Part shown: piece after piece, positions 22,041 through 32,911 of the stretch
Layout: each line of letters begins with the position of its first letter
How positions within the stretch are numbered: position 1 is the first letter of the stretch
DNA from: Eunapius fragilis
Lineage: Eukaryota > Porifera > Demospongiae > Spongillida > Spongillidae
NCBI GenBank assembly: GCA_963681505.1
Contig: OY811976.1
Span: forward strand, 7,135,467-7,199,466
Direction: 5' to 3'
Length of the DNA stretch: 64,000 bases
Notes under the pieces: model-generated
Seen by the model: the letters and a program-made list of their open reading frames with translations, nothing else
Told to the model about the DNA's origin: nothing
The model's database searches: none
Program-made: the position numbers and the translations under genes

Positions 22041-22515
22041 ATCATTGCATGCATGCATGGATGCATGACCAAGGGAGGCAACAGATTCGAAGATGCTAAT
22101 TTACATGTAATTCTTACTACAGATATGTATATGTTTAGATGTCGCTCTATTTAAATCATAAATACATGATCAAATTGCCATGCAATATGAGGTGGATACA
22201 TGATGACAATTAACTCTCAAAGAGCAAAAATGAAGTGATTACATACTGTCATGCGCACATAACATTACACAAGAACATGAATGTTGTTCAAATTACATTA
22301 TGCACAAGTATTATGTTCAAGTAAACATGTATAAATCTATTCAACTTCTTTTGAGTTGGGAAATATACTTGCATAGATGTGATCTTCTTTATAGTGCATC
22401 AATATGCACTTGTCCTTGATACATTTTATAGGTATGCACTTCTTGCCTCCAGTCACTGAACTACATATTTAAAATGAAAGTATTACCATTTTTAATATAA
22501 TGTATACTAGCTATG

Positions 22516-25500
22516 TTAAACGTACGGCAGATTTAGCTTTGTAATGTGTTGGTCACTGGAGTAATCTGTGACAGAATCGTTACTCAGAATTTCTCCAGTT
22601 GGAATAAAAGGGAGGACAATTGCATATGCATTATGATTCTCACATAGTACAACCAATAATAACTCTCCATAACATGTCATGCCAGCTTGATCACAGAATA
22701 CAATTCCAGAATTATTACGAAGAAGGCCATTTTGTAGCTTTCTTTTAGTTTTCACTATTCTGCCAGTGCTTCTGAAATGTATTTTGGAGTACAACACAAC
22801 AGGATAATCAGCTGGGATTGCAAAACCGCCTTTGGTAAATACAGCAATGTGCCCTTGGGTAAGCTCAGTGCCACATGGTTTTCCATGCATACAGATATCA
22901 GCTGATATGAAATTGCAATGGCTGCATTGGATAAAACAGATGCAGCAATGAAAAGCACATTTCAAACAATGCTATACCTTTTACTCCTTCCATATAAGAG
23001 TTAGACATTTTCCAAAAAGTTCTTCCTCCAGTAGCAATTTTTTTACCAAGCAGTGGTAACATTGATATTACTCCAATACGATTAGCAATCTGATTTATAA
23101 ACAAGTTGTAAAAATTAACTCATCATAACACATATGAGATGTATACCTGCTTTTCAACACATGTTGTTCCATGAAATAGCTTCAACATTTCACCATTTGC
23201 AGACTCAAACGGAAAACATGAATGAGCCCAAAGTGGACCCAATGACTTCACTACATCTAGAAGATGTAGAAGTCCATGGAGATTCATTGAACTGTATCTT
23301 TCACCTATCACAAATATACTGACATGTAGACATACATGCATTTATTATTAATGCTAACTGAATGCATGAAAACGGTTACCATACAGAACCGGAAAAAGAT
23401 AGGTATAGTGCATTAATAGTTCTCCACTTTTTGAGATGTCTTCTTCCTCCACAGTGTCTTTCAACAATAAATATATGCCTTCCACAAATAAGAGATGATG
23501 TTGGTAATAGTCGCTATGCAAAAATCCGTGCAGGACTACAGGGCTGTAGTGTAGTAACCACATTCTTAGTTCGTATGCTGCACAGTGCAAACACATACAT
23601 GCATGTAAACACACCTATCTGCAGGCATTACATACAGACGTATATATATAATATATATATATACACTTGTACCTTTCCAATAATTCAAGGTTCCTTCAAT
23701 ACTTCTTGGTGCTCTTAATATTTCATCAGGTGGAGTAATGGCACACAATAATCTATCTATTTCTTTAATGTGACATCGGAGATACCATGGTTGCTTAGAA
23801 TGGGTTGAATCAAACCAAAGATGCAGTAGAAATCGAGTTATTCCAAGACACCCAATGTGCATGTAATCAAAGCTGACACCCTTAATAATATTAAACCGTG
23901 GAATGGTTGCCAACCATGAAGGCCCTTTAATACCAAGGACCTATATGCAAGTAACACATAGATACAATTAACTGTATATATGTTGTGTATATGAATATCA
24001 AATCTACCCACAGGAGATCCAGAAAGTACAGCATCAGCTGCATTTTGCCAGTACTGCTCACAGGTTCTCATTGGTCCTGTTGGATCTTCAAGTTGATATG
24101 GAAAGGTCATCACTTGTCCATTATTTGCTGTTTTAACTACTGCTCCTTAAAAAAGTAGTAATTAAATTTAGGATAACTGTACTCATTATTGAAATTATGT
24201 GAATTTCTTGCCTTTTTGAGTGGAACGCAGGCATGCATAATAACCATTAAATTGCACCATATTTGTGAGCTGAACTCTTGCTGGTAAATCACATGTACTA
24301 GCTAAAAGCACTGCTTGACTTCTGAAATGGATGTGACTATCTCCGTTTAACGTAACTTCAACACCTATGCATATAGATATGACACACTACATTTATCACT
24401 GTAGTCTACTATATATATGCACACACATGCATGTATACATACCTTCAGAGTATAACTTTGCCAAAGTGTCACCTAAACATCTTAATACAAAAGTCATCTC
24501 TGGTTTCCCTTTTCCATACCAGAGACCTGCTACCAGTCTGTTCTCTACTAAGTGCCTGCATGCAAGAAAAATATGTTTTCAATCAATCTGAACAATTTAG
24601 ATGTATAAATAATTAAAACATACATGGCATAAGCACATGTATACTGATCGAAATAAATAATAATAATAAAATACCTGTATGCATGCATGGGCGGAATTAT
24701 AATATGTCAGTGTACCTTTTTTTAATAGGAAGCTCATTTATTTGAAGGTAGATTGGCCACAATGAGAAGGATGACGATTTAAACACTGGAACACCATCTG
24801 CATTTAGGGTGAATGATACGTTATTATTGTTGCTTAGAAATCCATCCTTAATCAGTGCTCGATACAAAGCACCATCATACACATCCAGTAATGCAACGGA
24901 AATGATACATCTGATGTATATCTTCCCAACATCCTGTACAAAAAATTATCATGATTATTATGATGCACACACTATATAGCTATATAGATCATGATTATAC
25001 ATGCAGATACAAGTAATACATTCATACACATCGCATGTATACAGATCTAGCTAGCACACAAATATGATGCACATGCATGTACGTCAGTCTTACTTTGTAA
25101 TACATTTTGCAATTGCAACTCCAATGGAAGCTCTACAAACTTTGATCTCGATCCTTTAGATAGTAGCGTGGCTTTACATTTAGGACAGTGCTGTACATCT
25201 TTGGAAATATCTTGCATACAGTTATTACAAAAATAATGAAACGCAAGTGGAAAGTTCATTGCCATAAAAGGCTTATTGAACATATATACAGATGAGGGCA
25301 AGTCTATTTTTGGCATGAAAATGTGAAGAAGTTTAAGAAGGTCTGATATAGCTTCCTGTGTTAAATTGTGTCGCATGATGTATTGCATTAAGAGTATATT
25401 GGATTCTGATGGTTCAGAACTCAATGAATCAACTTGTTCATCACGACACACACCTGGAATAAATTCTGTCTCCTTGGGTAATTCGTCATTGGCTAAACAC

Positions 25501-25730
25501 TCCGAGAAATTGCTTGGATTGGAATAATCACTTGGTAAAAATTCTGGCTCTTCGGGTAAATCACGTAAAATCGGTACAAAATGCTGCTCAAGCATTACAT
25601 CATTTTCAGGGACATTGAATGGCTCTTCTGTCACGGTTGTATAGGTTTCTTGCTTATCATTCTGTTCTACGTGTTCCGCACACTCACAGTCTGCATTTAC
25701 AGTAGCTTGACCAGCCTCCCCAATAGCCAT
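22516..25730 (-). CDS. EnSpm/CACTA-like transposase, about ten exons
   Basis: Minus-strand exons read from splice sites: 25094-25730, 24716-24933, 24443-24555, 24212-24364, 24012-24145, 23673-23940, 23380-23577, 23147-23304, 22978-23089 and 22516-22921. The first ends with a zinc-ribbon-like segment (YFCNNC...CPKC). The second has LNADGVPVFKSSSFSLWPIY and INELP, the core of this family. FDYMHIGCLGITRFLLHLW follows in exon 6. Exon 8 (MNLHGLLHLLDVVKSLGPLW) is the DUF4218 region. Phases agree from exon 2 through exon 9. The 1/2 and 9/10 junctions do not fit, so either those boundaries are mis-set or the gene is slightly broken. The exon 4 donor is GC rather than GT. The start at 25730 is provisional, since the frame is open further upstream. 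Confidence 0.75.
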
Positions 25731-25912
25731 GTCACAACGCCGTTTCTTCTTTTCCTGTAGTGTGTAGTTCTGCTTGTCGCAAGTTTTGACAGAGGGTCTG
25801 AAAACTGAAATTGAATTGAGTTGTGTACTCGTCTACTTGCACCCGCCATTTCAAAAAAAAAAAGCAACTTATTAACGAGCATGTGAGGCTTCACGTTTTA
25901 TTTTGAATTGGC
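25731..25912. promoter_or_regulatory. Shared divergent promoter region of the EnSpm-like element
   Basis: The two genes point away from each other with about 180 bp between the chosen starts, so this gap must hold both promoters. It contains an A run at 25852-25863. No TATA box is convincing. If the transposase begins further upstream, the gap shrinks to under 100 bp. Confidence 0.45.
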
Positions 25913-28900
25913 ATGGTTGAGAGCAGAGCCATAGTTCCGATGACATCGCTCCCGTGTCCGAGTTTCCTGTTAGTAAGATGGCTTGACAACGAAATGTTGA
26001 GCGTCATTTCTGAGAAAACCGTCCGACAAGGTGGCCAAACGTACGTGAGAGCTATATCACAGTTCAAATGGTGTGGGAAAAAGCTTTATGATGGTGAAGT
26101 GCTCGCAAACTCTGGTAAGAATACGTAAGAATGTGTGCATATATTGACTGAAAGAGAAATGACGATGTACCTATGTATGTGTGTAGACAAGTACTGTACG
26201 AATTGGTTTTGGCGATTGTGTAGTTTACGGTCCCTAAGTACAGGTAAGTTAATATCGCACAAGGCGATGGAAGAGCGGTCTGCTGACCTTTTCCTCCTTG
26301 CTAGAGCGACTGGCTTATTGTACAAGCTAGTCCTTTTAGGATCCGGCCAAGATAACTAACGCTTCACTCCTTTTGATACTCATGGTGCTAGTGCATAGGT
26401 CCGCCAGCACTTCTTGTTTTACAAGTATCAAAAGGAGTTAAGCATTAGTTGTCTCGGCCCAATCCTAAATGCATGGACTTGTACAATAAGCCAGTATCGT
26501 TAAATGCAAGTATAGGTCCTTTCTATGAGAGAACGGCAAAAACTTTTTTTGCTGTACACCTGGGTGAAATTCGATCAGGACAATTAATAGACACAAAGAT
26601 GGATCATGCATGCATGGATTGAATGAATACGATGTCATGCCAAAAATGAATAACAATGAAATAGATACTGTAAGAAAAATACACTCTGTGAACTAAGTCC
26701 TTGAGCTGGTTTATCTGTAATATATTTCAATTCAGGTGATCGTCGAGATCTAGAGAAGAAAATAGATCAGCTAATTGCTATGGAGATCACACGTGATGAA
26801 CTTCTTGAAAGTGCTGCGACAGAAGTTCATTCTACGACACCTACAAAGTTGGATCCAATTGAGAGACCATCAAAGAAGAAGAAAAAAGCCTCCCAACATG
26901 AGCGCTTACTAGCCCACAAAGACATTTTTCATCACCACATGATGGGAAAGCAGCGTGGTGAGGAAAATAAGTGTATACATGTACTTGTTTGTGAATGCAC
27001 ATTACAAAACAACTTAACTTTCCAGTGCAAGTGTAAAGCATGCATGGTATAATGATAGAATAATGTCTTTTTATAGTTACTCGTAGTGTTGTGTACCAAT
27101 CGAATGATATGAGAGGGACCACACTCAATCATGGTGATGTTTCTGTGAGTTGATTTTTACATGTTAATGATAGATCGAACAAACGCCTACATGTAGGCGA
27201 AAAGTGCTGTTTTAGCCTACGTGTAGGCGTTCTATTGCAACGTATGGTCCTCGCATTCAATGCCGTATAAAACTTTGAACTCGAATAAAGTAACACTGAA
27301 GCATAGGGCTTCGTTTTTAATTCACTTTGGAGCTCATTCAACCATCGGTTCTTTAGATACACGATCGAGATGGAGGAGCGTACAAAAATTGCCTACGATC
27401 TTGATGAAAGTGAGCATAAAAGTTGGAAATCGTGTGTATTTGGCAAAAAGAGTTAAAATTATATCTACCTATAAAACGAAGAATGCTTCTAGTAAGTTTT
27501 TTGCAAATCGGAACAACTCCAGCTAAATGAGGGGCGTGCCCCAACAGAGCGTTCGTAGCACTAGCAGCACGCTGGCGTTGTTTTCTGACGCCAGCTTGCA
27601 AGTAGCCCTCTTTGTTATATTGATCCTTATTATTTCAAGCGTTGGCTGTTTGTACATTGTTTGTAATAAAGCGATTTGCAACGCCTACATGTAGGTTAAC
27701 GCGCCTACGCGTAGGTGACGATCTATCATTAATGAAATTGTAATCTGATTTCCATGCATTTAGGTGCAACTCCTAGATACTGTGGATGATGTTAACTCTT
27801 TTACAACCACTGCGGATGAGGTAATAATTTGTTGTAATTACACAAGTTAATCATTAACTGCATGTCATATTCTTTTGCAGGCACACCACCAGACTGATCA
27901 GTCACCATTGTCATTTCCAGCTGGATCACATGCCTTAGTTGGTCGTAGTCAGTCTTCTGTGAGATCACCGTCACCAGTTGTCCGTTCCAATGCCTCTCTT
28001 GGTCGTAGTCACTCTTCTGTGAGATCACCTTAACCAGTTGTCCGTTCCAATGCCTCTCTTGGTCGTAGTCAGTCTTCTGTGAGATCACCTTCACCAGTTG
28101 TCCGTTACAATGCCTCTTTTGGTCGTAGTCAGTCTTCTGTGAGATCACCTTCACCAGTTGTCCGTTCCAATGCCTCTCTTGGTCATAGTCAGTCATCTGT
28201 GAGATCACCTTCACCAGTTGTCCGTTCCAATGCCTCTCTTGGTCGTAGTCAGTCTTCTGTGAGATCACCTTCACCAGTTGTCCGTTCCAATGCCTCTCTT
28301 GGTCGTAGTCAGTCTTCTGTGAGATCACCTTCACCAGTTGTCCGTTCCAATGCCTCTCTTGGTCGTAGTCAGTCTTCTGTGAGATCACCTTCACCAGTTG
28401 TCCATTCCAATGCCTCTCTTGGTCGTAGTCAGTCTTCTGTGAGATCACCTTCACCAGTTGTCTGTTCCAATGCCTCTATTGGTCGTAGTCAGTCACCTAC
28501 TGCTGGTGTGAAAAGATATGTGAAAATTTTGTTGCAATTACACAAGTCAAATAAAGAAATACTTGTAGGTTGAATTAGTAGAGGGGTATGGGGTGTATCT
28601 TTCTAAACACCAGCTGGAAGAAGCGATAGACCAGAACAACAACTCGCCTACTAAGCTGACAAGAAATCTCCTTACTGTATTTTTTACACCATCTGTCTTG
28701 GCTTTGTCAAGTTGTGGGGGTACAAGAAAATTTCCATGCCTCAACAAAGATGTAATAGCTGCTTGTATACGTAAGTTTTGCACTTCTTTCATTTATATAG
28801 TCCTCATTACCTACAGGCTTTGTGCAGTCACAACATAAGATCAATAGAAGCGTATTGGTGGATGCCATAAATGATAAGTGTGCGAATTTTAGACGAAAAC

Positions 28901-28962
28901 GGAATACCAACACAAGTGTGAATGACAAGTCAAGCAACGCAGTCATCAATGAATGTTTGTAA
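25913..28962 (+). CDS. BEN-domain protein of the EnSpm-like element
   Basis: Seven exons: 25913-26114, 26736-26957, 27077-27144, 27764-27820, 27881-28519, 28569-28770 and 28817-28962. All junctions are GT-AG and phase-consistent, giving 512 codons including the stop. The N-terminal exon (RWLDNEMLSVISEKTVRQGG, WCGKKLYDGEVLANS) resembles the head domain found in some BEN proteins. Exon 2 has a basic patch (SKKKKKASQHERLLAH). Exon 5 holds nine 20-residue Ser/Arg-rich repeats. Exon 6 (SPTKLTRNLLTVFFTPSVLA) is a BEN domain, a DNA- or chromatin-binding fold. One TAA at 28031 lies in repeat 2, so this copy may be defective. Its likely role is binding the element's ends or modulating transposition; that is inference. 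Intron 3 carries a TTAA MITE. Confidence 0.75.
27168..27728. mobile_element. 561-bp MITE with TTAA target duplication
   Basis: Ends TGATAGATCG and CGATCTATCA, flanked by TTAA at 27164-27167 and 27729-27732. Inside each end are CGCCTACATGTAGGCG-type palindromes. It lies in intron 3 of the BEN gene, so it is younger than the host element. A TTAA target fits piggyBac- or Kolobok-mobilised MITEs. Confidence 0.8.
27940..28500 (+). repeat. 60-bp coding tandem repeat in the BEN gene
   Basis: About nine copies of a 60-bp unit encoding GRSQSSVRSPSPVVRSNASL, nearly identical to each other. Most changes between units are single bases. The homogeneity suggests recent expansion or conversion. Ser/Arg-Pro composition is like that of disordered, phosphorylatable linkers. 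Confidence 0.9.
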
Positions 28963-29044
28963 TTGGCATTGCTTTTTGTATTTAGCTGTTTTTGCTTTTT
29001 TGCATGCATTTTTTTGCTTTTTTTCACCTGGTGCTGTGACATTG

Positions 29045-29278
29045 TATGACTATTTAACATTCTCAGACAACAACGTTGTTATGGATATTAATTAACAACC
29101 TTGTTTTGGCTCACAACTTAACAGGTTGTAACAAGGTTGGAACAGTTTCAAATACTTAGTAGTGACAAGCCAAAAACAAGCTTGTTTACATGGTTTAAAC
29201 AACCTTGTTACATGGTTCAAACAACCTTGTAAACAAGGTTGCTGCAAGCTTGCCACAAGCAAGCCATTTTTACTTGGG
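29045..29278. repeat. Right subterminal repeats of the EnSpm-like element
   Basis: At least six AACAAGGTTG/CAACCTTGTT words, several paired as short inverted repeats, then the TIR. Counterpart of 21771-22040. Confidence 0.7.
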
Positions 29279-29280
29279 AC

Positions 29281-29520
29281 AGCATGCTTAGGATCAAATG
29301 AAAGACACTGTTATGTTTTGGAATCGATGCCTGGTCATACCAAAACGGCCACCAAAATCTGCACCAGTATATACTGTACCAACAGGCTGTACTCCTTGTT
29401 CCAAATATACTGTGATTGGACCCCTTTTACACTCACACTGTACCATTGCTAGTCTCCATCAAATAACTTTTGGATGGCTATTTGTTTGGTCTGATGATGA
29501 TATAACAATGTAATAGTAAT
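29281..29520 (-). pseudogene. piggyBac-like transposase pseudogene, 5' part
   Basis: The minus frame contains GTVYTGADFGGRFGMTRHRF followed by QNITVSF, the stretch that precedes the DDE core in piggyBac proteins. It stops at the EnSpm-like element, and the continuation (from TDFKTREEFVVPG) is at 20975-21768. The two parts once formed one gene. Confidence 0.7.
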
Positions 29521-29769
29521 AGTACGGTGCGATCATCAAGTGAGTACTGTGTCAGAGAATTTTCTGAGCAACACACATCTGGAAGAACCTGTAAAGGTGA
29601 GTGACAAAAGTAAAGGAGAGGCAATGCAGTTGATCCTGACGTTTTTGTCATGTTGATCTCTGAGACAAGAACACCAGGTCACTGTTAGAAGCAGTCTCCC
29701 CTTTCTTGAGTACCAAGGTGAAACCCGAAACAACGGATCGTAACTTGGATATCAGCCCATAACATTGGA

Positions 29770-31410
29770 ATGAATCAGGCAATCCAACATTGGACCCCCA
29801 TATCAAGGCTCTTGGAGTTCTGGACAGAGTCCCAGAAGAAACTGATCATATGGGAAATAATTGGGCACATCTTCAAAATGATACAATTCGCATGCCAATT
29901 GCTGTCAACTGTGGCACAGCTGGTAATGGGAAGACTAAGCAGCTGAAACTGGCAATGCAGCATTTTGAGAAGTCTCGTGGAAAGGCATTGTACATTACAT
30001 TTAATGGTGGAGTCATTGAACGTTGTGACAATGTCATTACTGCCTCAAGTCAGGCTTGTGACAAAGACGAGATCCCAGAGATTCGTGTTTACATGCGCAT
30101 TCTGTACTCGGCTGTTTGTCGTCATGGTATTGATGATGCTGGGTCTCTCTCGGACATTACAGCTGCAGTTGTCCCACATCTGAAATCTATAAAGCACAAC
30201 TGTGCAATTGAAGTTTTGCGGGGATATCGTGCCATCCTTCATCTGAAGCCAGAGGAGAATATTCTCATTGCCGCACACGAACTAGCCTAGTTGGGTAAGG
30301 AGGCAGCAGTAGGTGAGGTGTCTATGGGAGCTGTGCTTGGACTGAAGGCACTGGTGGAGCTGTTGACAGCCTCATTGGTAGATCGTCAGGGTAACAGACA
30401 ACTTGGTGCACTATACGTACGTGCGTCAGCATATTCAGCATACAACTCTGCAAAGGGCATCACAGAGGGGTCAAACCGCCCCGTGAATTACATGCCCCTC
30501 CCACCACTGTCTGTGGAGAGGGGTGATGAGAAGCTGGGGAAGCTGTACAGTTGTCCGGCACACAGCTGGTGTGGACTGTGTGTACACGAGTCCAAAGGCT
30601 GTAGAACAACTGAGTGTGATACTTAGCAACATGCATATAAGCTGCCTAGTACAATTCTCACTTGCGAATGAAGTGAAGATGTTGGCCCAGGCCCTTCAGA
30701 AAATTCCAGCACCTCATGGTAATCCCAAGTGTGGGAAGCTGTTACGTGCTTACCGCTGCCATGCTGCAACTATGAAGGAGGTTGTCTCTGCGGAAGATGT
30801 TTGCCTTCAACCTCTGCAGGGTGCAATCACAGAACTTGCACCGGTCACCATTTTCCCTCGTGCAGCAGTCTGTGGTAAAGATAAAGTTGATTTACTTTCA
30901 GCAGAAGAGAAAGAGAATTCAGAACCTGGCAAGGACAACTGGTACAACTGGGGCCCCACTCCTCTGCTGTTGCCCGCGCAGCACAGTGATGGATGGTCAT
31001 CACCAGTGTCGGTCGGAATGCACCAGTACAATGGTGTGTGTGATTGTCTTCTGCCTGCATGAGGAGGGAAACCTGTCCTCTTTGGTTTCCAGGCAAAGGA
31101 GTGGAAGGACCCAAAGTGGGGAGAAGTGGCGTAATCATCGACGTGACCATCTCACCTGGTATCTCACTGTCCACAATACTCTTGATGTCTATCAGTTTGT
31201 GCACATCCTGGTTAAAGCAAACATGTGCAATAATTCATTTCAGCTGAAAGCAGAAGCCAATCCAAGTGAGGAGGCCATTGTGAGCAGTGTTCATGCACTG
31301 AAGTGGTCTCCAATGGTGGCCTACTCACCAAAAACTGAACTTGTTGTGCATACAAATACGAATGCCAGAGAACTGCCTTGCATCATGAATTTAGTGCTCT
31401 CTGAATAATA
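29770..31410 (+). pseudogene. Fossil P-loop NTPase gene, Crinkler-like
   Basis: The first part has a Walker A motif (GTAGNGKT, residues about 41-48) followed by KALYITFNGG and YMRILYSAVCRHG. This pattern resembles the NTPase module of Crinkler-type (CR) effectors known from oomycetes, fungi and some sponges. A downstream part near 31060-31130 could be the C-terminal nuclease-like module. It is broken, with several breaks along its length, and I treat it as a fossil. The family call is from memory of motifs, and an unrelated STAND-like NTPase is possible. Confidence 0.45.
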
Positions 31411-31574
31411 AGCTTTTGCTGTGTGATGTGTGTCATGTTATCATTTTATCCATTTTCATTTTTGTCTGACAATAGCATAGAAAATATATGGTGTTTCCAA
31501 TAACTTTATTATTTCTAACATACACTAGGCAGGCTACAATAATCAGTTTAGCATAATATAATTGAGTTGCATAC

Positions 31575-31960
31575 AACCATCTGAACCTGCGGTAGCAGGT
31601 TCAATATAGGATCGATTGAGGGTTGATGAATGTCATTTTAAAAACTTCACTCGCATCTGGAGGGACAATGGAGAAACGGATCGTTTATCTCTTTGTTGTG
31701 ATGGAATGAGAGCACGATCTACAGTTCTATGTTGGTTCCGTGTCATAAAACGGTGTACTTTTAGGGAACTAGAAACAAACTATTTCCTGTTTCTCGTGCC
31801 CAGTGCTAAAATAATTCTTGGTCGTCTTCGTCTTCTTCTTAGGAAGGTAAAACTCAAGCTACGAACGGTTTTGAAGAACGGCAATAGTACCAATCGCTTC
31901 GAAATGTACCAGCACGTTATCCCTTCATGTCATATAGACACATACCATATCTAGCAAGTT
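31575..31960 (+). repeat. Hairpin-leader dispersed repeat, copy 2
   Basis: The leader stem TGAACCTGC/GCAGGTTCA with loop GGTA (31582-31603) is followed by ATATAGG, then a frame starting MNVILKTSLASGGT at 31627 that is stopped after about 25 codons. A later patch (ATAGTACCAATCGCTTC near 31885) matches the second conserved block of the other copies. Confidence 0.6.
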
Positions 31961-32035
31961 CTATAGAGGAATGGTTTATGATAGATTTTCATTAATAATT
32001 TTAGGCTGTGTATTAAATACGCCAACTTGCACTAA

Positions 32036-32440
32036 ATCGGAAGTCTCGCTAGAGACTTCCATATAGGTTTTGACCCCGACTATGAATTTAATTAAAATCC
32101 CGCGACCCTACCGTAGCTTCGCTCCCGACGATCGGATCGTCTAACTTGTTGCGGCAATCGATCTAGAAGTCAAAACTGAGTAGTTTCGTTTTTGTTTCAC
32201 GTCGTAGAACCGCGTGGTTGTCGAGAACGAAAAATACTGCCGTCCTCATTCCACTTCCAAAAATAATGGGCGGGTCGTCTGCTTCTTCTTCTTCTTCTTC
32301 TTCTTCTTCTTCTTCTTCTTCTTGGGAACTCATAACTCGGGACAGGAACACTTTTAAGCAATGAAAATTGCACCAATAGCTTTAGAATGTGCTGGAGGAC
32401 TCGCTTTGATACAAAAACGCCTAAAAGCCTATATACGGTC
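32036..32440 (+). repeat. Hairpin-leader dispersed repeat, copy 3
   Basis: The leader stem GGAAGTCTC/GAGACTTCC with loop GCTA (32039-32060) is followed by ATATAGG and an interrupted frame (MNLIKIPRPYRS, later NRVVVENEK). A (TTC)n run then leads to the shared segment ending ATAACTCGGGACAGGAACAC and a block coding MKIAPIALECAG. Same orientation as copy 2, about 450 bp away. Confidence 0.65.
32280..32322. repeat. (TTC)n microsatellite
   Basis: About 14 TTC units inside copy 3 of the hairpin-leader repeat. The other copies have shorter GAA/TTC-rich stretches at the same place, so it grew from an existing seed. Confidence 0.9.
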
Positions 32441-32565
32441 TTACCAATTCTAATTAAAGGTACCTAGAAAATTTTCACAATACGTCTGGATTGAATTAAA
32501 TCGGTTAAATGAAAGGGGGGAAACCTGCGATGCAACAGTGATTTGGGTGTTAAAAAAAATTAAGG

Positions 32566-32862
32566 AAACAAGTAAATAAAAACATTCTCTCTGAGAAAGT
32601 TGGTGGGATATAGGTTTTTCAGGCAAATAGTATACAGGTGTAAAAAGCAAGGAAACAAGTTTCATCAGAAGGGAAAATGTAATAGTCCTATATTTAGCAC
32701 AGAAACAGCATATGCCTTAGTCGAAGTGTGCTAAATATAGGACTATTACATTTTCCCTTCTGATGAAACTTGTTTCCTTGCTTTTTACACCAGTATACTA
32801 TTTGCCTGAAAAACCTATATCCCACCAACTTTCTCAAAGAGAATGTTTTTATTTACTTGTTT
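32566..32862. mobile_element. Hairpin MITE, copy 3
   Basis: Inverted arms of about 135 bp beginning AGGAAACAAGTAAATAAAAA, with a loop near 32703-32725 (AACAGCATATGCCTTAG). Same family as 812-1102 and 61129-61428. The arms are almost perfectly matched. Confidence 0.8.
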
Positions 32863-32911
32863 ATTTGGTGTTCCTAGTTGTTACTTTGGCTAGTGAAGTA
32901 GTTTTTCTAAA

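Larger units (their letters stand above)
21771..29278. mobile_element. Two-gene CACTA/EnSpm-like DNA transposon
   Basis: The ends are CCCAAGTAAAAATGGC and its inverse, flanked by a 2-bp AC duplication (21769-21770 and 29279-29280). Both subterminal zones are packed with CAACCTTGT/GGTTGTAG words, typical transposase-binding repeats. It holds two divergent intron-containing genes, a DUF4218-type transposase (minus) and a BEN-domain protein (plus). It sits inside a piggyBac pseudogene whose two halves flank it in register. Minor decay is seen: one stop in the BEN gene and two transposase exon junctions whose phases do not match. Assignment to EnSpm rests on the transposase pattern, since the termini do not begin CACTA. 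Confidence 0.85.
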
